Shown here piece by piece: positions 25,704 to 34,611 of a DNA stretch of 64,000 bases. Source of the stretch: Desulfitobacterium hafniense DCB-2 (lineage in GTDB: Bacteria; Bacillota; Desulfitobacteriia; Desulfitobacteriales; Desulfitobacteriaceae); NCBI RefSeq assembly GCF_000021925.1, contig NC_011830.1, positions 2,442,501-2,506,500 on the forward strand. Direction: 5' to 3'. The notes beneath the pieces are model-generated. The model was not told the DNA's origin. It ran no database searches and saw only the letters and a list, made by a program, of their open reading frames with translations. How positions within the stretch are numbered: position 1 is the stretch's first letter; each line of letters begins with the position of its first letter. The position numbers were made by a program, and so were the translations under genes.

Positions 25704-27236
25704 CTAAAAGTGAAAACTGAATTGAGTTCCTTGACCGGGTTGGCTGTCCACAGTGATCTGAATCCTGTGCCGGTGGGCGATTTGTTTGGCAATAGCCAAT
25801 CCCAGGCCGGTTCCCGTTTTGTTTTCCACAGCTGAGGATTTATAAAAACGGTCAAAGATATGGGGTAAATTCTCGGGAGGGATACCGGGTCCTTTGTCCC
25901 GGATGGCTACCGTATTATTGGCAAAAGTGATCCATACCTCCTCTTCAGCTGGAGAGAACTTGATGGCGTTATCCAGGATAATCAGGAACATTTGCCGGAG
26001 GCGCACATAATCGCCCTGGATAGAACAGAGAGGAGCTTCCGGCTCGATGTCTGTTTTTAACAGGATCCCTTTGCCGCAGGCGATATTCTGAGCACTGCGG
26101 AGGACATCCCTGAGCAAATCCCCAAGGCTGGTGTTTTCCATTTCTATCTTAAAATCGGGATTTTGCAAACGGGTTAAATCCATAAGATCGTTGACCAAGT
26201 GCTGCAAAAAGATGCTTTCCTTGAGCATCTGCCGATGGTAGGCCTTGATCTGATCCGGCTCGCTGATGACTTCGTCACAGAGGGCTTCCAAAGAACCCCG
26301 AATGACGGTTACAGGGGTCCGGAGCTCGTGGGAGATATTGGCGATGAAATCGCGGCGCTGCTGTTCCAAACGGTCACTTTCATGACTGGCTGACTCCAGG
26401 CGTTCACTGAGAATATCGATGGCCGAAGCCAGTTCTCCGATTTCATCTTCTTGCTGAACCCCGGTCTTGGCCAGGTAATCTCCCTTAGCCAGTTGGAGGG
26501 TGGAGTTTTTCATGCGGTTCAAAGGTTTGGTAAAAGTATATGCCAGGACAATGGAAAGGAGAAGGGATAAGAGGAGAGCGACGGTGATACTCATGGCCAG
26601 AATCCCTGCCCCCTGCTGCAGCGCTTCCTTGGTTCCCTGGATAGGGGAATGGAGAAGCAAGGCACCGACCACTTTTTCCCCGGCTTTGATGGGGGCTCCC
26701 ACAGTCAAGGTCGGGGTATTGAGAAGGGAACTGAAGCCTTCGCTGAATGTGGTGTTGCCCTGAAACACTTCTTTGACGACCTGGTCGGCGTCCGCCGGTA
26801 AATCGGCATAGTTGATCTGGCGGTTGGTCATATGGCCAATGGTCATCAGTTGGAGGGTTTCATCCACGAGCCAGACATCGGCCATAGCGATTTCGTCAAG
26901 GAATTGGAGGTAAGAGCTGTATCCTCCCATGCCGTACATCATGCCGCCCATACCACCCATGCCCATACCGTGCATCATGCCCCCCATACGGTTTGCGCTG
27001 TTCATGCCGTTTGTTCCTCCGGCTTCGTTGCCTTGGGTAGCGGCGGCATTGGAGTTGCTGATTAAGGTTGAGAGTGTTCCGGCAATAGAGGTTGCCCGTT
27101 TTTCCATGTCAACCTTGTGCAGCTGAACCGTCTGATTCTTGAACAGGGTCATAAACACACTGCCGATAATAAGGGAGAACAAGAGCAGACTCAGGGAAAA
27201 ATACAGGGTGAGTTTAAGGGCGATTTTATTCTTCAT
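25704..27236 (-). CDS. Sensor histidine kinase with a Met/Gly-rich extracytoplasmic loop
   Basis: This 510-residue kinase has TM1 (about 8-31), an extracytoplasmic domain to about 200, TM2 (about 208-230), HAMP, a HisKA domain with FIANISHELRTP and an ATPase domain with DNAIKF, DKGPGIP and GTGLGLAIAK. All catalytic boxes are intact. Unusually, residues 78-103 hold ten Met and one His among Gly (for example RMGGMMHGMGMGG). Met-rich outer loops are classic ligands for copper(I) or silver, so soft-metal sensing is a reasonable inference. It overlaps its response regulator gene by 11 nt. Confidence 0.92.
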   Translation of the reverse strand: MKNKIALKLTLYFSLSLLLFSLIIGSVFMTLFKNQTVQLHKVDMEKRATSIAGTLSTLISNSNAAATQGNEAGGTNGMNSANRMGGMMHGMGMGGMGGMMYGMGGYSSYLQFLDEIAMADVWLVDETLQLMTIGHMTNRQINYADLPADADQVVKEVFQGNTTFSEGFSSLLNTPTLTVGAPIKAGEKVVGALLLHSPIQGTKEALQQGAGILAMSITVALLLSLLLSIVLAYTFTKPLNRMKNSTLQLAKGDYLAKTGVQQEDEIGELASAIDILSERLESASHESDRLEQQRRDFIANISHELRTPVTVIRGSLEALCDEVISEPDQIKAYHRQMLKESIFLQHLVNDLMDLTRLQNPDFKIEMENTSLGDLLRDVLRSAQNIACGKGILLKTDIEPEAPLCSIQGDYVRLRQMFLIILDNAIKFSPAEEEVWITFANNTVAIRDKGPGIPPENLPHIFDRFYKSSAVENKTGTGLGLAIAKQIAHRHRIQITVDSQPGQGTQFSFHF

Positions 27237-27921
27237 TGGTTTTCTCCCCGAATTTATAGCCTACACCCCAAATGGTCTTAATCTCCCATTGTTCATGGGG
27301 GAAGGAATCCAGTTTGGAACGCAAACGTTTAATATGGGAATCCACGGTACGGATATCGCCAAAGTAATCATAGCCCCATACGCTGTTGAGCAGATTATCC
27401 CGGGAGAACACTCTGTTGTGATTCGTTGCCAGAGTCCAGAGGATTTCGATCTCTTTCTTGGTTAAGGAGACCGGGCATTGATCAATGGTCACAAGATAGT
27501 CATCCAGATTGATCATCAGGTTAGCATAAGACAGGATTTGTTTTTTCTCCTCGTCGTTTTGACTGATTCTGCGCAGAATGGCGCGGATTCTCGCCATCAC
27601 TTCGCCGGGGGAAAAGGGCTTGACGATATAATCATCCGCCCCGATATCCAGCCCCATGATCCTTTCAAAATCCTCCCCCCGAGCAGTAATCATGATGATG
27701 GGGACGTTGGAAGTTTTACGAATTTCCCGGCAGACTTCAAAACCATCAACTTTAGGCATCATTACATCCAATAAGACCAGATCGGGTTGAAGCTGCTGAA
27801 AAAGTTCCAGAGCTGCGCAGCCATCCCAGGCTATATGAGGCTGATAGCCTTCTTTTTTCGCATATTCTTCTAAGATCGATGTAATTTGTTTATTATCATC
27901 GGCAATCAATAGAGTTAACAT
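27226..27921 (-). CDS. OmpR-family response regulator
   Basis: This 231-residue regulator has a receiver domain with acidic pocket ADDN, phospho-acceptor in LVLLDVMMPK (about 51-55), ITA(R) and the IVKPFSPGE lysine, followed by a winged-helix DNA-binding domain (about 130-225; TVDSHIKRLRSKLD, GVGYKF). It is the partner of the overlapping Met-rich sensor kinase. It diverges from the DUF2680 gene, so both may be controlled from the 27922-28084 interval. The likely targets are this cluster. Confidence 0.93.
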   Translation of the reverse strand: MLTLLIADDNKQITSILEEYAKKEGYQPHIAWDGCAALELFQQLQPDLVLLDVMMPKVDGFEVCREIRKTSNVPIIMITARGEDFERIMGLDIGADDYIVKPFSPGEVMARIRAILRRISQNDEEKKQILSYANLMINLDDYLVTIDQCPVSLTKKEIEILWTLATNHNRVFSRDNLLNSVWGYDYFGDIRTVDSHIKRLRSKLDSFPHEQWEIKTIWGVGYKFGEKTNEE

Positions 27922-28084
27922 AACATTCTCTCCCTAGTATTCTTTAGCCTATTTTACCATAGTATTGCAAAAACTCGTGTGACAAAAATACAATGGTTTT
28001 AACTCGGAAAAGACATAGTTCTGTCATACTTTTTGATTACTCTATAAGCAAAGGTTCAGTATTAAAAAAACAGGAGGTATGACT

Positions 28085-28531
28085 ATGAAAAAGTTCAAAA
28101 AAGCAATCTTGATTGGAGCCATTGTGCTCGGAGTAGGGGCATCTTCCTCAACGGTCCTGGCTGCCTCTGCCTATAACAACCCTGTGGAGGCTTTAGCCGG
28201 AATCACTGGAAAAACAGTGGAAAGTGTCCTGACTGAACAATATGAAACAGGCAAAAGCTTAGGCGTCATGGCCAATGAGGCCGGAAAACTGGATGAATTC
28301 CAAAAAGAGCTTCTGGAAATGAGAAAAGATGCTTTGGCGCAAAGAGTTGAATCCGGGAATTTGACGCAGCAGCAAGCCGATCAGATGATCACAGCCATGG
28401 AAGAGAATCAGGCTTATTGCTATGGGGATGGCTATGGCCGGGGACGGGGAATGATGGGAGCCGGCAATGGCGGTATGCTTGGCCGTGGTCAAGGCGGCTG
28501 CGGCGGCTTTGGCTACAATCAAGCCCGCTAG
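28085..28531 (+). CDS. Secreted DUF2680-like protein with Gly/Met-rich tail
   Basis: This 148-residue protein has a signal peptide (about 1-27, cleavage near VLAASA). A helical core follows (about 35-100: EALAGITGKTVESVLTEQ, RVESGNLTQQQADQMITAM), matching the DUF2680 pattern of small exported Firmicute proteins. The tail (about 105-148) is Gly-rich with Met, Cys, Arg and aromatic residues. It is divergent from the Met-rich two-component system. ATG 28085 is spaced 7 nt from CAGGAGG; ATG 28079 touches the SD. Function unknown; metal binding is suggested only by composition. Confidence 0.8.
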   Translation: MKKFKKAILIGAIVLGVGASSSTVLAASAYNNPVEALAGITGKTVESVLTEQYETGKSLGVMANEAGKLDEFQKELLEMRKDALAQRVESGNLTQQQADQMITAMEENQAYCYGDGYGRGRGMMGAGNGGMLGRGQGGCGGFGYNQAR

Positions 28532-28557
28532 TCATTTCGGGAAGGCACATTATACAG

Positions 28558-28600
28558 GCAGGCTGTAAGGGCATAGGTCCTTACAGCCTGCTTTAATTTA
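28558..28600 (+). terminator. Rho-independent terminator after the DUF2680 gene
   Basis: GCAGGCTGTAAGG pairs perfectly with CCTTACAGCCTGC, followed by TTTAATTT. Confidence 0.85.
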
Positions 28601-28629
28601 ATGTAACATTTGCCGAGCCCAGGAGCGGA

Positions 28630-29301
28630 TCAGATATCTTCAATCTGCCAATCAATAGGTTCTTTACCCTGGGACACTAAAAAATTATTGGCTTTGGAGA
28701 AAGGCTTGCTGCCAAAAAATCCGGCATGGGCGGAAAGTGGGCTGGGATGTACAGATTTTATGATGAAATGCTGAGAGCCGATGATACTTTGTTTAGCCTG
28801 GGCATTTTTCCCCCAAAGGATAAACACCACAGGGTCCTGGCGCTGACTCAGGGCCGCGATCACTTTATCTGTAAATTGATGCCAGCCGATCTGAGCATGG
28901 GAGTTGGCTTGACCGGCGCGAACCGTCAGAGAGGTGTTCAGGAGCAAAACACCCTGCTCTGCCCATTTCTTGAGGTAGCCATGGTTGGGGATTCGGCAGC
29001 CCAGGTCACTCTGCAATTCTTTAAAGATATTCTGTAAAGAAGGTGGAGCAGGTACACCGGGTTTGACAGAAAAGCTCAGGCCATGGGCTTGGTTCGGGCC
29101 ATGGTAGGGGTCTTGCCCAAGAATGACCACTTTGACATCTTGATAAGAAGTAAAATGTAGTGCGTTAAAAATATCATACATATCAGGATAGATGGTTCGT
29201 GTCCGGTATTCTTGTATTAAATGCTTTCTCAGTTGTTGATAATATTCCTGTTCAAACTCATCCTTTAATAATTCATGCCAATCATTTTTTAATATTTGCA
29301 T
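28630..29301 (-). CDS. ung: Uracil-DNA glycosylase, family 1
   Basis: This 223-residue Ung removes uracil from DNA. The water-activating motif GQDPYHG (Asp at about 65) and the DNA-intercalation motif HPSPLSAHAGFFGSKPFSKAN region (about 186-205) are both intact, as are LLLNTSLTVR and FILWGKNAQ. I place the start at ATG 29301, spaced 5 nt from AGGGTGA, rather than the GTG at 29310. It is transcribed away from the IS-disrupted GGDEF-EAL gene. Confidence 0.95.
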   Translation of the reverse strand: MQILKNDWHELLKDEFEQEYYQQLRKHLIQEYRTRTIYPDMYDIFNALHFTSYQDVKVVILGQDPYHGPNQAHGLSFSVKPGVPAPPSLQNIFKELQSDLGCRIPNHGYLKKWAEQGVLLLNTSLTVRAGQANSHAQIGWHQFTDKVIAALSQRQDPVVFILWGKNAQAKQSIIGSQHFIIKSVHPSPLSAHAGFFGSKPFSKANNFLVSQGKEPIDWQIEDI

Positions 29302-29382
29302 CTTTATCACCCTTGTTTATTATACCATAGCCTAGGATACGATTGTTTTATGGTTTTTTGTTAAATTTGTTCGAAAAGCTAA

Positions 29383-29411
29383 TTGAGTATAGTCTGAAAA
29401 TAGTGTATAAA
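29383..29411 (+). promoter_or_regulatory. Orphaned promoter of the GGDEF-EAL gene, cut by the IS
   Basis: TTGAGT (29383-29388), a 17-bp spacer and TATAAA (29406-29411) form a good sigma-A promoter pointing right. The insertion sequence begins 4 bp after the -10, and the 9-bp target duplication (29407-29415) includes most of the -10. Without the IS, this promoter would lie about 20 bp upstream of the GGDEF-EAL ribosome site. It should now drive the transposase instead. Confidence 0.65.
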
Positions 29412-29415
29412 TAAC

Positions 29416-31009
29416 CAGTAGCGTTGCATAAAGCTAACAACAAAAATGTCAAAGCTCAAATTTAGCTAAATTTAAGCAAATAGACCCGAAATCAGCGTAT
29501 ATTCCTGATTATCACTGTAAATACACATAAAAAATCCTTATAATAAGAGATAGGGTAGTCCTTGCCCAAATCTCAAATTATAAGGAGATTTAAAATGCAG
29601 GACAAGGATACTACGCATTCCACATTTATGCAAGCCTTTCAGCCGCTTTTTTCAAAAGATTTATGGAAAGATATCCATCAGCAGGTCCCAGACCTCGATC
29701 GCAGGACCCAAAAACTAAAGACAAATCAACTCACTCTCCTCATTAGTAACGCACAACTTCAAGAATACAGAGCTTTACGAAAGATCAGTACGAGCGTTCT
29801 AAGTGACAATCTTGGTCAAGCCATCGGTTTAAAGAGCATTAGTCACAGTCAGATTTCTCGAAGGTTAAAGACTTTGCCTACTAAGGTTTCGGAAATGCTC
29901 TTTAGGCGCACTTTACACAAAGTAGCTCAAAAGCAAGGGTATGGGAAGATTCGGCAGCAACTCGGTAAATTGTACATGATTGACGCATCGACTATCAGCC
30001 TATGCCTTTCCCGTTATCCCTGGGCCGTGTTCAGAAAGAGCAAAGCCGGTGTAAAAATACATCTACGCTTAAGCTTTGATGGAATAGCTCTACCCGATGA
30101 AGTGGTCATTACCCCAGCCAAAATAGCCGATCGCAAGAAGCTGGATGAACTTATTGTTGAAGATAAGGATGCCCTCAATATTTTTGATCGAGGTTATGTG
30201 GACTACGAGCTATTTGATGATTACTGCGAAAAAGGGATACGCTTTGTTACTCGTCTCAAAAACAACGCAATCATGGAGTTTACAGGCGTTGAGCGTCCCG
30301 TAGAAGAAGATGGGATTATCGAGGAAGACGTGGATATCATCCTAGGAACAGGTTCCCGAAAAATGAAGCATACCCTCCGGGAAGTGACCATAGATGATAC
30401 CATCAACGAACCCTTTACGATCTTGACCAATGATTTTGAACTAAGTGCCGAAGAACTGGGTGAGATCTATCGTTATCGCTGGCAGATTGAATTGTTCTTT
30501 AAATGGCTCAAGCAGCACGCTCAAATTAAACACTTTTACGGTACAAGCGAAACCGCAGTAACCAACCAAATTCTATTAGCACTGATGACTTATTGTTCTT
30601 TAATGCTGCTTAAACTTGAAGTGGAATATCCAAGAGACTTGCTCACCTTGCAAAGACTACTGATTACCTGTCTCTTTGAGAGCTATGAGGAGTTTTTAGA
30701 AAAACTCCGACGACGAAGAAGGAAAGCTGCCAAAAGGATTAACCATGAAAAGATCTACCAAATGACAGAGCATTACATCATCACTGAGGAAGACACAGGA
30801 TGGTTAAATGACTTGATATATGACCCTGTGATTCTGTGAGATAATATGTGTAAAAATGTGGAAAAGGGCTATCTGTTGCCTGGTCTTTCTTTGGACTGAG
30901 GGGAGTAAACTCGGATGGTTGTATACACCAATTATGATAAATAATTGAAGGAGACCTGAGGCGAATTTTCCCTTGACAGTAACCATCTTAATTTAATGCA
31001 ACGCTACTG
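29416..31009 (+). mobile_element. IS4-family insertion sequence (1594 bp)
   Basis: The element is bounded by perfect 14-bp terminal inverted repeats, CAGTAGCGTTGCAT at 29416-29429 and its complement at 30996-31009. It is flanked by a perfect 9-bp direct repeat, ATAAATAAC, at 29407-29415 and 31010-31018. It carries one full-length transposase gene. The identical target duplication points to a simple, fairly recent insertion. The 170 bp right of the transposase holds no gene. Confidence 0.93.
29595..30839 (+). CDS. IS4-family DDE transposase
   Basis: This 414-residue transposase has an N-terminal DUF4372-like domain (about 8-85), a first catalytic Asp in YMIDASTISL (about 131), a second in LNIFDRGYVDY (about 197), and the IS4 signature Y-R-E-K in YRYRWQIELFFKWLKQH (about 294-310) with the catalytic Glu. 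All three acidic residues appear intact, so the protein may be active. ATG 29595 follows AAGGAGA; an upstream TTG frame lacks an SD. Confidence 0.95.
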   Translation: MQDKDTTHSTFMQAFQPLFSKDLWKDIHQQVPDLDRRTQKLKTNQLTLLISNAQLQEYRALRKISTSVLSDNLGQAIGLKSISHSQISRRLKTLPTKVSEMLFRRTLHKVAQKQGYGKIRQQLGKLYMIDASTISLCLSRYPWAVFRKSKAGVKIHLRLSFDGIALPDEVVITPAKIADRKKLDELIVEDKDALNIFDRGYVDYELFDDYCEKGIRFVTRLKNNAIMEFTGVERPVEEDGIIEEDVDIILGTGSRKMKHTLREVTIDDTINEPFTILTNDFELSAEELGEIYRYRWQIELFFKWLKQHAQIKHFYGTSETAVTNQILLALMTYCSLMLLKLEVEYPRDLLTLQRLLITCLFESYEEFLEKLRRRRRKAAKRINHEKIYQMTEHYIITEEDTGWLNDLIYDPVIL

Positions 31010-31035
31010 ATAAATAACTAAGAGGAGGCATGCGG

Positions 31036-33963
31036 ATGGGAATTATTAGCACTCATAACTTAATGAAAAAGCTCCTTATCATCCTGATTGCCTTGATAAT
31101 TTTATTTATTGGGCAAAAGCCATTATTAATTCAAGCACAAACGAACCAGCGGGTCTTATTCATTAGTTCCTACTCGGAAAGCTTTGCAACCGTACCGGAG
31201 CAAATCGCCGGGATTCACCAGGCTTTGGATCCGCATAATATTCTGCTGGATATCGAATACATGGATACCAAACGGTTTGATACTCAGGAAAATATCGATA
31301 ATTTCTTTACTGCTCTGCGCTACAAACTGGATAACCTTCAACCTTATGATGCTATCATTGTAGGGGATGATCGAGCTCTTGATTTTGCTATGGCCTATCA
31401 GAAGGAGCTTTTTGACGAGCTCCCTATTGTTTTTTTAGGTATTAATGATGTGAACCGGGCGGAAGAGGCAGCCTGCAATCCTTACATGACCGGTATTGTG
31501 GAAAGTGTCCCCATTAAGGAGAACATAGAGCTGGCTCTGAAATTCAATTCCAATGTCCAGCGGGTTGTCGGCCTGGTGGAAGGCAGCATCACCGGCAGGG
31601 GAGAGAAGGATCAATTTTATGGAGCGGTAGGGTTTTATCCCAGTCTGCGTTTTGAAGATATTAGTATTTCTGAACATACCACTGAGGAAATGGCCGATAT
31701 CCTGCAGGAGATCCAGGATGATACTATTATCTTATTTTTAGGCAGTATGTATAAAGACCAGGCAGGGCTTGATCTTACCATTGATGAAGCGGCAGCCTTT
31801 ATCAGTGCCAATACCCAGGTTCCGGTGTATCGGGCGACCAGCGGCGGGGTGGGTCAAGGGTTTTTGGGAGGGGTTCAGGTATCCTACCGGGAGACCGGGA
31901 AGAGAGCCGGAGGAATGGTTTTTCAGCTGCTGCAGGGAACTCCTGTCCAGGACCTGCCCATGATGAACGAGAGCCCTTATTATACGATCTTTGATTATCA
32001 AATGGTCCAGCATTTTGATATTCCGGAAAGTCTGCTCCCTCATGACGCCCTTTTGCTCAATAAAAAGAGCAGCTATTTTGAACAGAACATGAAGCTGCTT
32101 TTGGGTGTATTTGCAGCTTTGTTTATTATGTTAATCATCAGCACCTTGATGGGGATGGATAGTCTTAAACACCGTACCATGCAGCGGAAATTAAGGGAGA
32201 GCAATGAAGAACTCTCAGCCACTTATGAAGAATTGGCAGCTACTGAAGAAGAACTTCGCCATCAATACCGGCTTATTGAAGAGAACGTCCGGAGAATTGA
32301 ACTTCTCAATCAAAAATATGAGCATGCTATTAACAGTACCAATAGCGTCGTCTGGGAGCTTAATCTGAGCAATCGGAGCATCTATTTCTCCCGGAACTTT
32401 GAAAACTGGCTTTCCCGTCCATTTCCGTGGCATGAGCCGGTTGATCAGCTTATGGACAAATACCTTAATGAAAAGATTGTCCAATTGCTTAATGAAGAAA
32501 TTGCCGCTTATTTGAACGGGGAAAAGAGTGAGATCAAGGTTGAGTTTCCGGTGAAGTCCAGTGCCAAGCCATCCCGGTGGATCAAAGCACAGGGGAAAGC
32601 CATCCGGGGAAGCAGCGAAGAAGAGATCTTTCTTTACGGAATTATGACGGATGTGACGGACCAGAAGCTGCAAGAGGAGTATATTGATCACCTTGCTCAT
32701 TATGATTATTTAACCAATCTGCCTAACCGCATCTCCTTTATGGAAAAACTTCAGGAAGAGATTGAAAAAGCACTGCCTTTATATATTCTCTTGATGGATA
32801 TTGATAATTTCAAGGAAATTAATGATACCCTGGGCCATGTTTGGGGAGATAAGGTCCTGAAAGCAGTGGCTCAAAAGCTGTTGGATCATGCCTGCCCCAA
32901 TATGTTCATCTCCCGGTTCGGCGGCGATGAATTTCTTATCCTGATGACGGATCGGGATAGCTGTGATATAGAGGAATGCATCAAACAGATTCGGATCATG
33001 TTCTCCCAGCCCATTTCCATTGAACGCAATGAGTTTACCCTTAAGTTCAGCATGGGGATCACCCGTTATCCCGAGGACAGTACAGATATCGACCAGTTGA
33101 TTATGAATGCGGATACTGCTTTATATCAAGTCAAGCGCAGCGGCAAAAACCATCACCTTCTCTACAATAAAGAGATGCAGCAGGAACTCCGCAATAAGGC
33201 GGTTACGGAAGGAATTATTCGGAAAGCGGTACAGGAAGACGGATTCTATCTGGTTTATCAGCCCCAAGTCAACGTAAAAACAGGCGAAATAGAGAGCTTT
33301 GAGGCTTTGGTGCGCCTGAAGCATCACCCTATTTCTCCTGATGTGTTTATTCGTATTGCCGAGGAATCGGATCTAATCTATCAAATCGGCAGAGTTGTGA
33401 CCAAAGAGGCCATTCGTCAGGCAGCAGCCTGGCGGGACAAAGGATATCCCCGTAAGTCTATTTCCATCAATTTTTCCAGCAAGCAGATCCGGGACAGGGA
33501 TTATTTGCAATTCCTCGTGGATACCTTGGCGGAGTATGAGATGGATCCTCAGTGTTTAGAAATTGAAATTACGGAGAGTATTTTACTGGAAGAAACTCAT
33601 CTTACCCTGGAGCTGCTGGAAAAGATCAAGGAATTAGGCATAAAAATAGCCTTGGACGACTTTGGCACAGGGTTCTCCTCACTTAACTACCTGACCTATA
33701 TACCGGTGGATAAAGTGAAATTGGATAAGTCTCTCTGTGATAAGTTTTTAAGCCCTGACAATATCAAGGTCATCGAGAGCATCATTTCCCTGGCCCACAG
33801 CCTTAACCTGGTGATCACTGCTGAAGGGATTGAAGAGCAATGGCAGTATGAGCAATTAAAGTTAAGCGGCTGTAACAGCATCCAAGGGTATTTGTTCAGC
33901 AAACCATTAGTAGCGGAAGAAGCAGAAAAAATCTATGAGAAAAACTTTCTGGATTCGTTTTAA
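31036..33963 (+). CDS. SBP-like sensor, PAS, GGDEF and EAL protein
   Basis: This 975-residue membrane protein has a signal peptide, an extracytoplasmic ABC-substrate-binding-like domain (about 35-310, PF04392 type), one membrane span (about 352-372), a coiled coil (about 380-425, EELAATEEELRHQ), a PAS-like region (about 425-545), GGDEF (motif RFGGDEF near 628) and EAL (FEALVRL near 754, with EITES, DDFGTGFSSLNYL and TAEGIE). Both catalytic domains look intact, so it could make or degrade c-di-GMP in response to a bound ligand. No RxxD inhibitory site precedes GGDEF. ATG 31036 is spaced 7 nt from AGGAGG. The IS ends 12 bp before that SD, separating the gene from its promoter. It is a paralog of the protein at 57214. 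Confidence 0.92.
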   Translation: MGIISTHNLMKKLLIILIALIILFIGQKPLLIQAQTNQRVLFISSYSESFATVPEQIAGIHQALDPHNILLDIEYMDTKRFDTQENIDNFFTALRYKLDNLQPYDAIIVGDDRALDFAMAYQKELFDELPIVFLGINDVNRAEEAACNPYMTGIVESVPIKENIELALKFNSNVQRVVGLVEGSITGRGEKDQFYGAVGFYPSLRFEDISISEHTTEEMADILQEIQDDTIILFLGSMYKDQAGLDLTIDEAAAFISANTQVPVYRATSGGVGQGFLGGVQVSYRETGKRAGGMVFQLLQGTPVQDLPMMNESPYYTIFDYQMVQHFDIPESLLPHDALLLNKKSSYFEQNMKLLLGVFAALFIMLIISTLMGMDSLKHRTMQRKLRESNEELSATYEELAATEEELRHQYRLIEENVRRIELLNQKYEHAINSTNSVVWELNLSNRSIYFSRNFENWLSRPFPWHEPVDQLMDKYLNEKIVQLLNEEIAAYLNGEKSEIKVEFPVKSSAKPSRWIKAQGKAIRGSSEEEIFLYGIMTDVTDQKLQEEYIDHLAHYDYLTNLPNRISFMEKLQEEIEKALPLYILLMDIDNFKEINDTLGHVWGDKVLKAVAQKLLDHACPNMFISRFGGDEFLILMTDRDSCDIEECIKQIRIMFSQPISIERNEFTLKFSMGITRYPEDSTDIDQLIMNADTALYQVKRSGKNHHLLYNKEMQQELRNKAVTEGIIRKAVQEDGFYLVYQPQVNVKTGEIESFEALVRLKHHPISPDVFIRIAEESDLIYQIGRVVTKEAIRQAAAWRDKGYPRKSISINFSSKQIRDRDYLQFLVDTLAEYEMDPQCLEIEITESILLEETHLTLELLEKIKELGIKIALDDFGTGFSSLNYLTYIPVDKVKLDKSLCDKFLSPDNIKVIESIISLAHSLNLVITAEGIEEQWQYEQLKLSGCNSIQGYLFSKPLVAEEAEKIYEKNFLDSF

Positions 33964-33981
33964 GCCATAATTCCGCATACT

Positions 33982-34016
33982 CACTCCTTTTCCGGCTATA
34001 CTAGCGAAAAGGAGTG
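33982..34016 (+). promoter_or_regulatory. Hairpin that sequesters a ribosome binding site
   Basis: CACTCCTTTT (33982-33991) pairs perfectly with AAAAGGAGTG (34007-34016), which contains the SD of the next gene. No T-run follows, so it is not a standard terminator. It may limit translation of the downstream gene. Confidence 0.5.
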
Positions 34017-34024
34017 TGACCTGC

Positions 34025-34453
34025 ATGAATGGAAATGCCGAGCTGTTAAATTTCGTCTATCAGAACTCCCAGATGGGTGTGGCAACCCTTAATCAGTTGA
34101 TTGAAATTGTGGAAGATGGTGAGTTTAAGAACCATCTGAAATCTCAATATAAGGAATATCAGGAAATCCATAGGGCAGCCGAAGCGATGCTGAATGAGAA
34201 GGGCTTTGATGAAAAGGGTATCGGCACCTTGGAGAAAATACGTACCTACCTGATGATCAGCTATGAGACCCTAACGGATAAAAGCCCCTCACATATGGCT
34301 GAAATGCTGGTTATCGGCAGCACTATGGGCGTAATCAATGCCATAAAGAAGATCAAAAACTATCAGGGAGCTGAACCCCATATCCTCAAGCTTATGGAAC
34401 GGCTCTTGCGCTTTGAAGAAAACAATGTTCAGGAATTGAAAGCTTATCTGTAA
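34025..34453 (+). CDS. Small helical protein of unknown function
   Basis: This 142-residue protein is almost entirely helical by composition. It suggests a four-helix bundle: NAELLNFVYQNSQMGVATLNQLIEIVED, FKNHLKSQYKEYQEIHRAAEAML, then HMAEMLVIGSTMGVINAIKKIKN and LKLMERLLRFEENNVQELKAYL. It loosely resembles ferritin-like or PA2169-type bundles but lacks a clear di-iron ExxH pair. There is no signal peptide. ATG 34025 is spaced about 10 nt from AAAAGGAG, which lies inside a hairpin. I do not recognise a specific family. Confidence 0.72.
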   Translation: MNGNAELLNFVYQNSQMGVATLNQLIEIVEDGEFKNHLKSQYKEYQEIHRAAEAMLNEKGFDEKGIGTLEKIRTYLMISYETLTDKSPSHMAEMLVIGSTMGVINAIKKIKNYQGAEPHILKLMERLLRFEENNVQELKAYL

Positions 34454-34474
34454 ATCTTCAATAAGATGGGATTA

Positions 34475-34520
34475 GCCCCAGAGACCTTTGAGTTGATACA
34501 AAGGGGCTGGGGCATTTCTT
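34475..34520 (+). terminator. Terminator after the helical protein gene
   Basis: GCCCCAG pairs with CTGGGGC, enclosing CCTTTG/CAAAGG, then ATTTCTT. Confidence 0.75.
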
Positions 34521-34611
34521 AGTAATTCCCTAAGCGGATTCTCCAGGATTTAAATTAGAATTTGCCGGGTAGTTAAACTGAGGATTATTCATATTTGTGG
34601 AGGTTGAGTTT

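Noticed and set aside
26929..27126. Plus-strand Met/Pro/Ile-rich frame
   Set aside because: It is the antisense of the Met/Gly-rich loop of the sensor kinase.
30973..31009. Outward promoter in the right end of the IS
   Set aside because: TTGACA at 30973 has no acceptable -10 at 16-18 bp spacing, inside the IS or in the flank.
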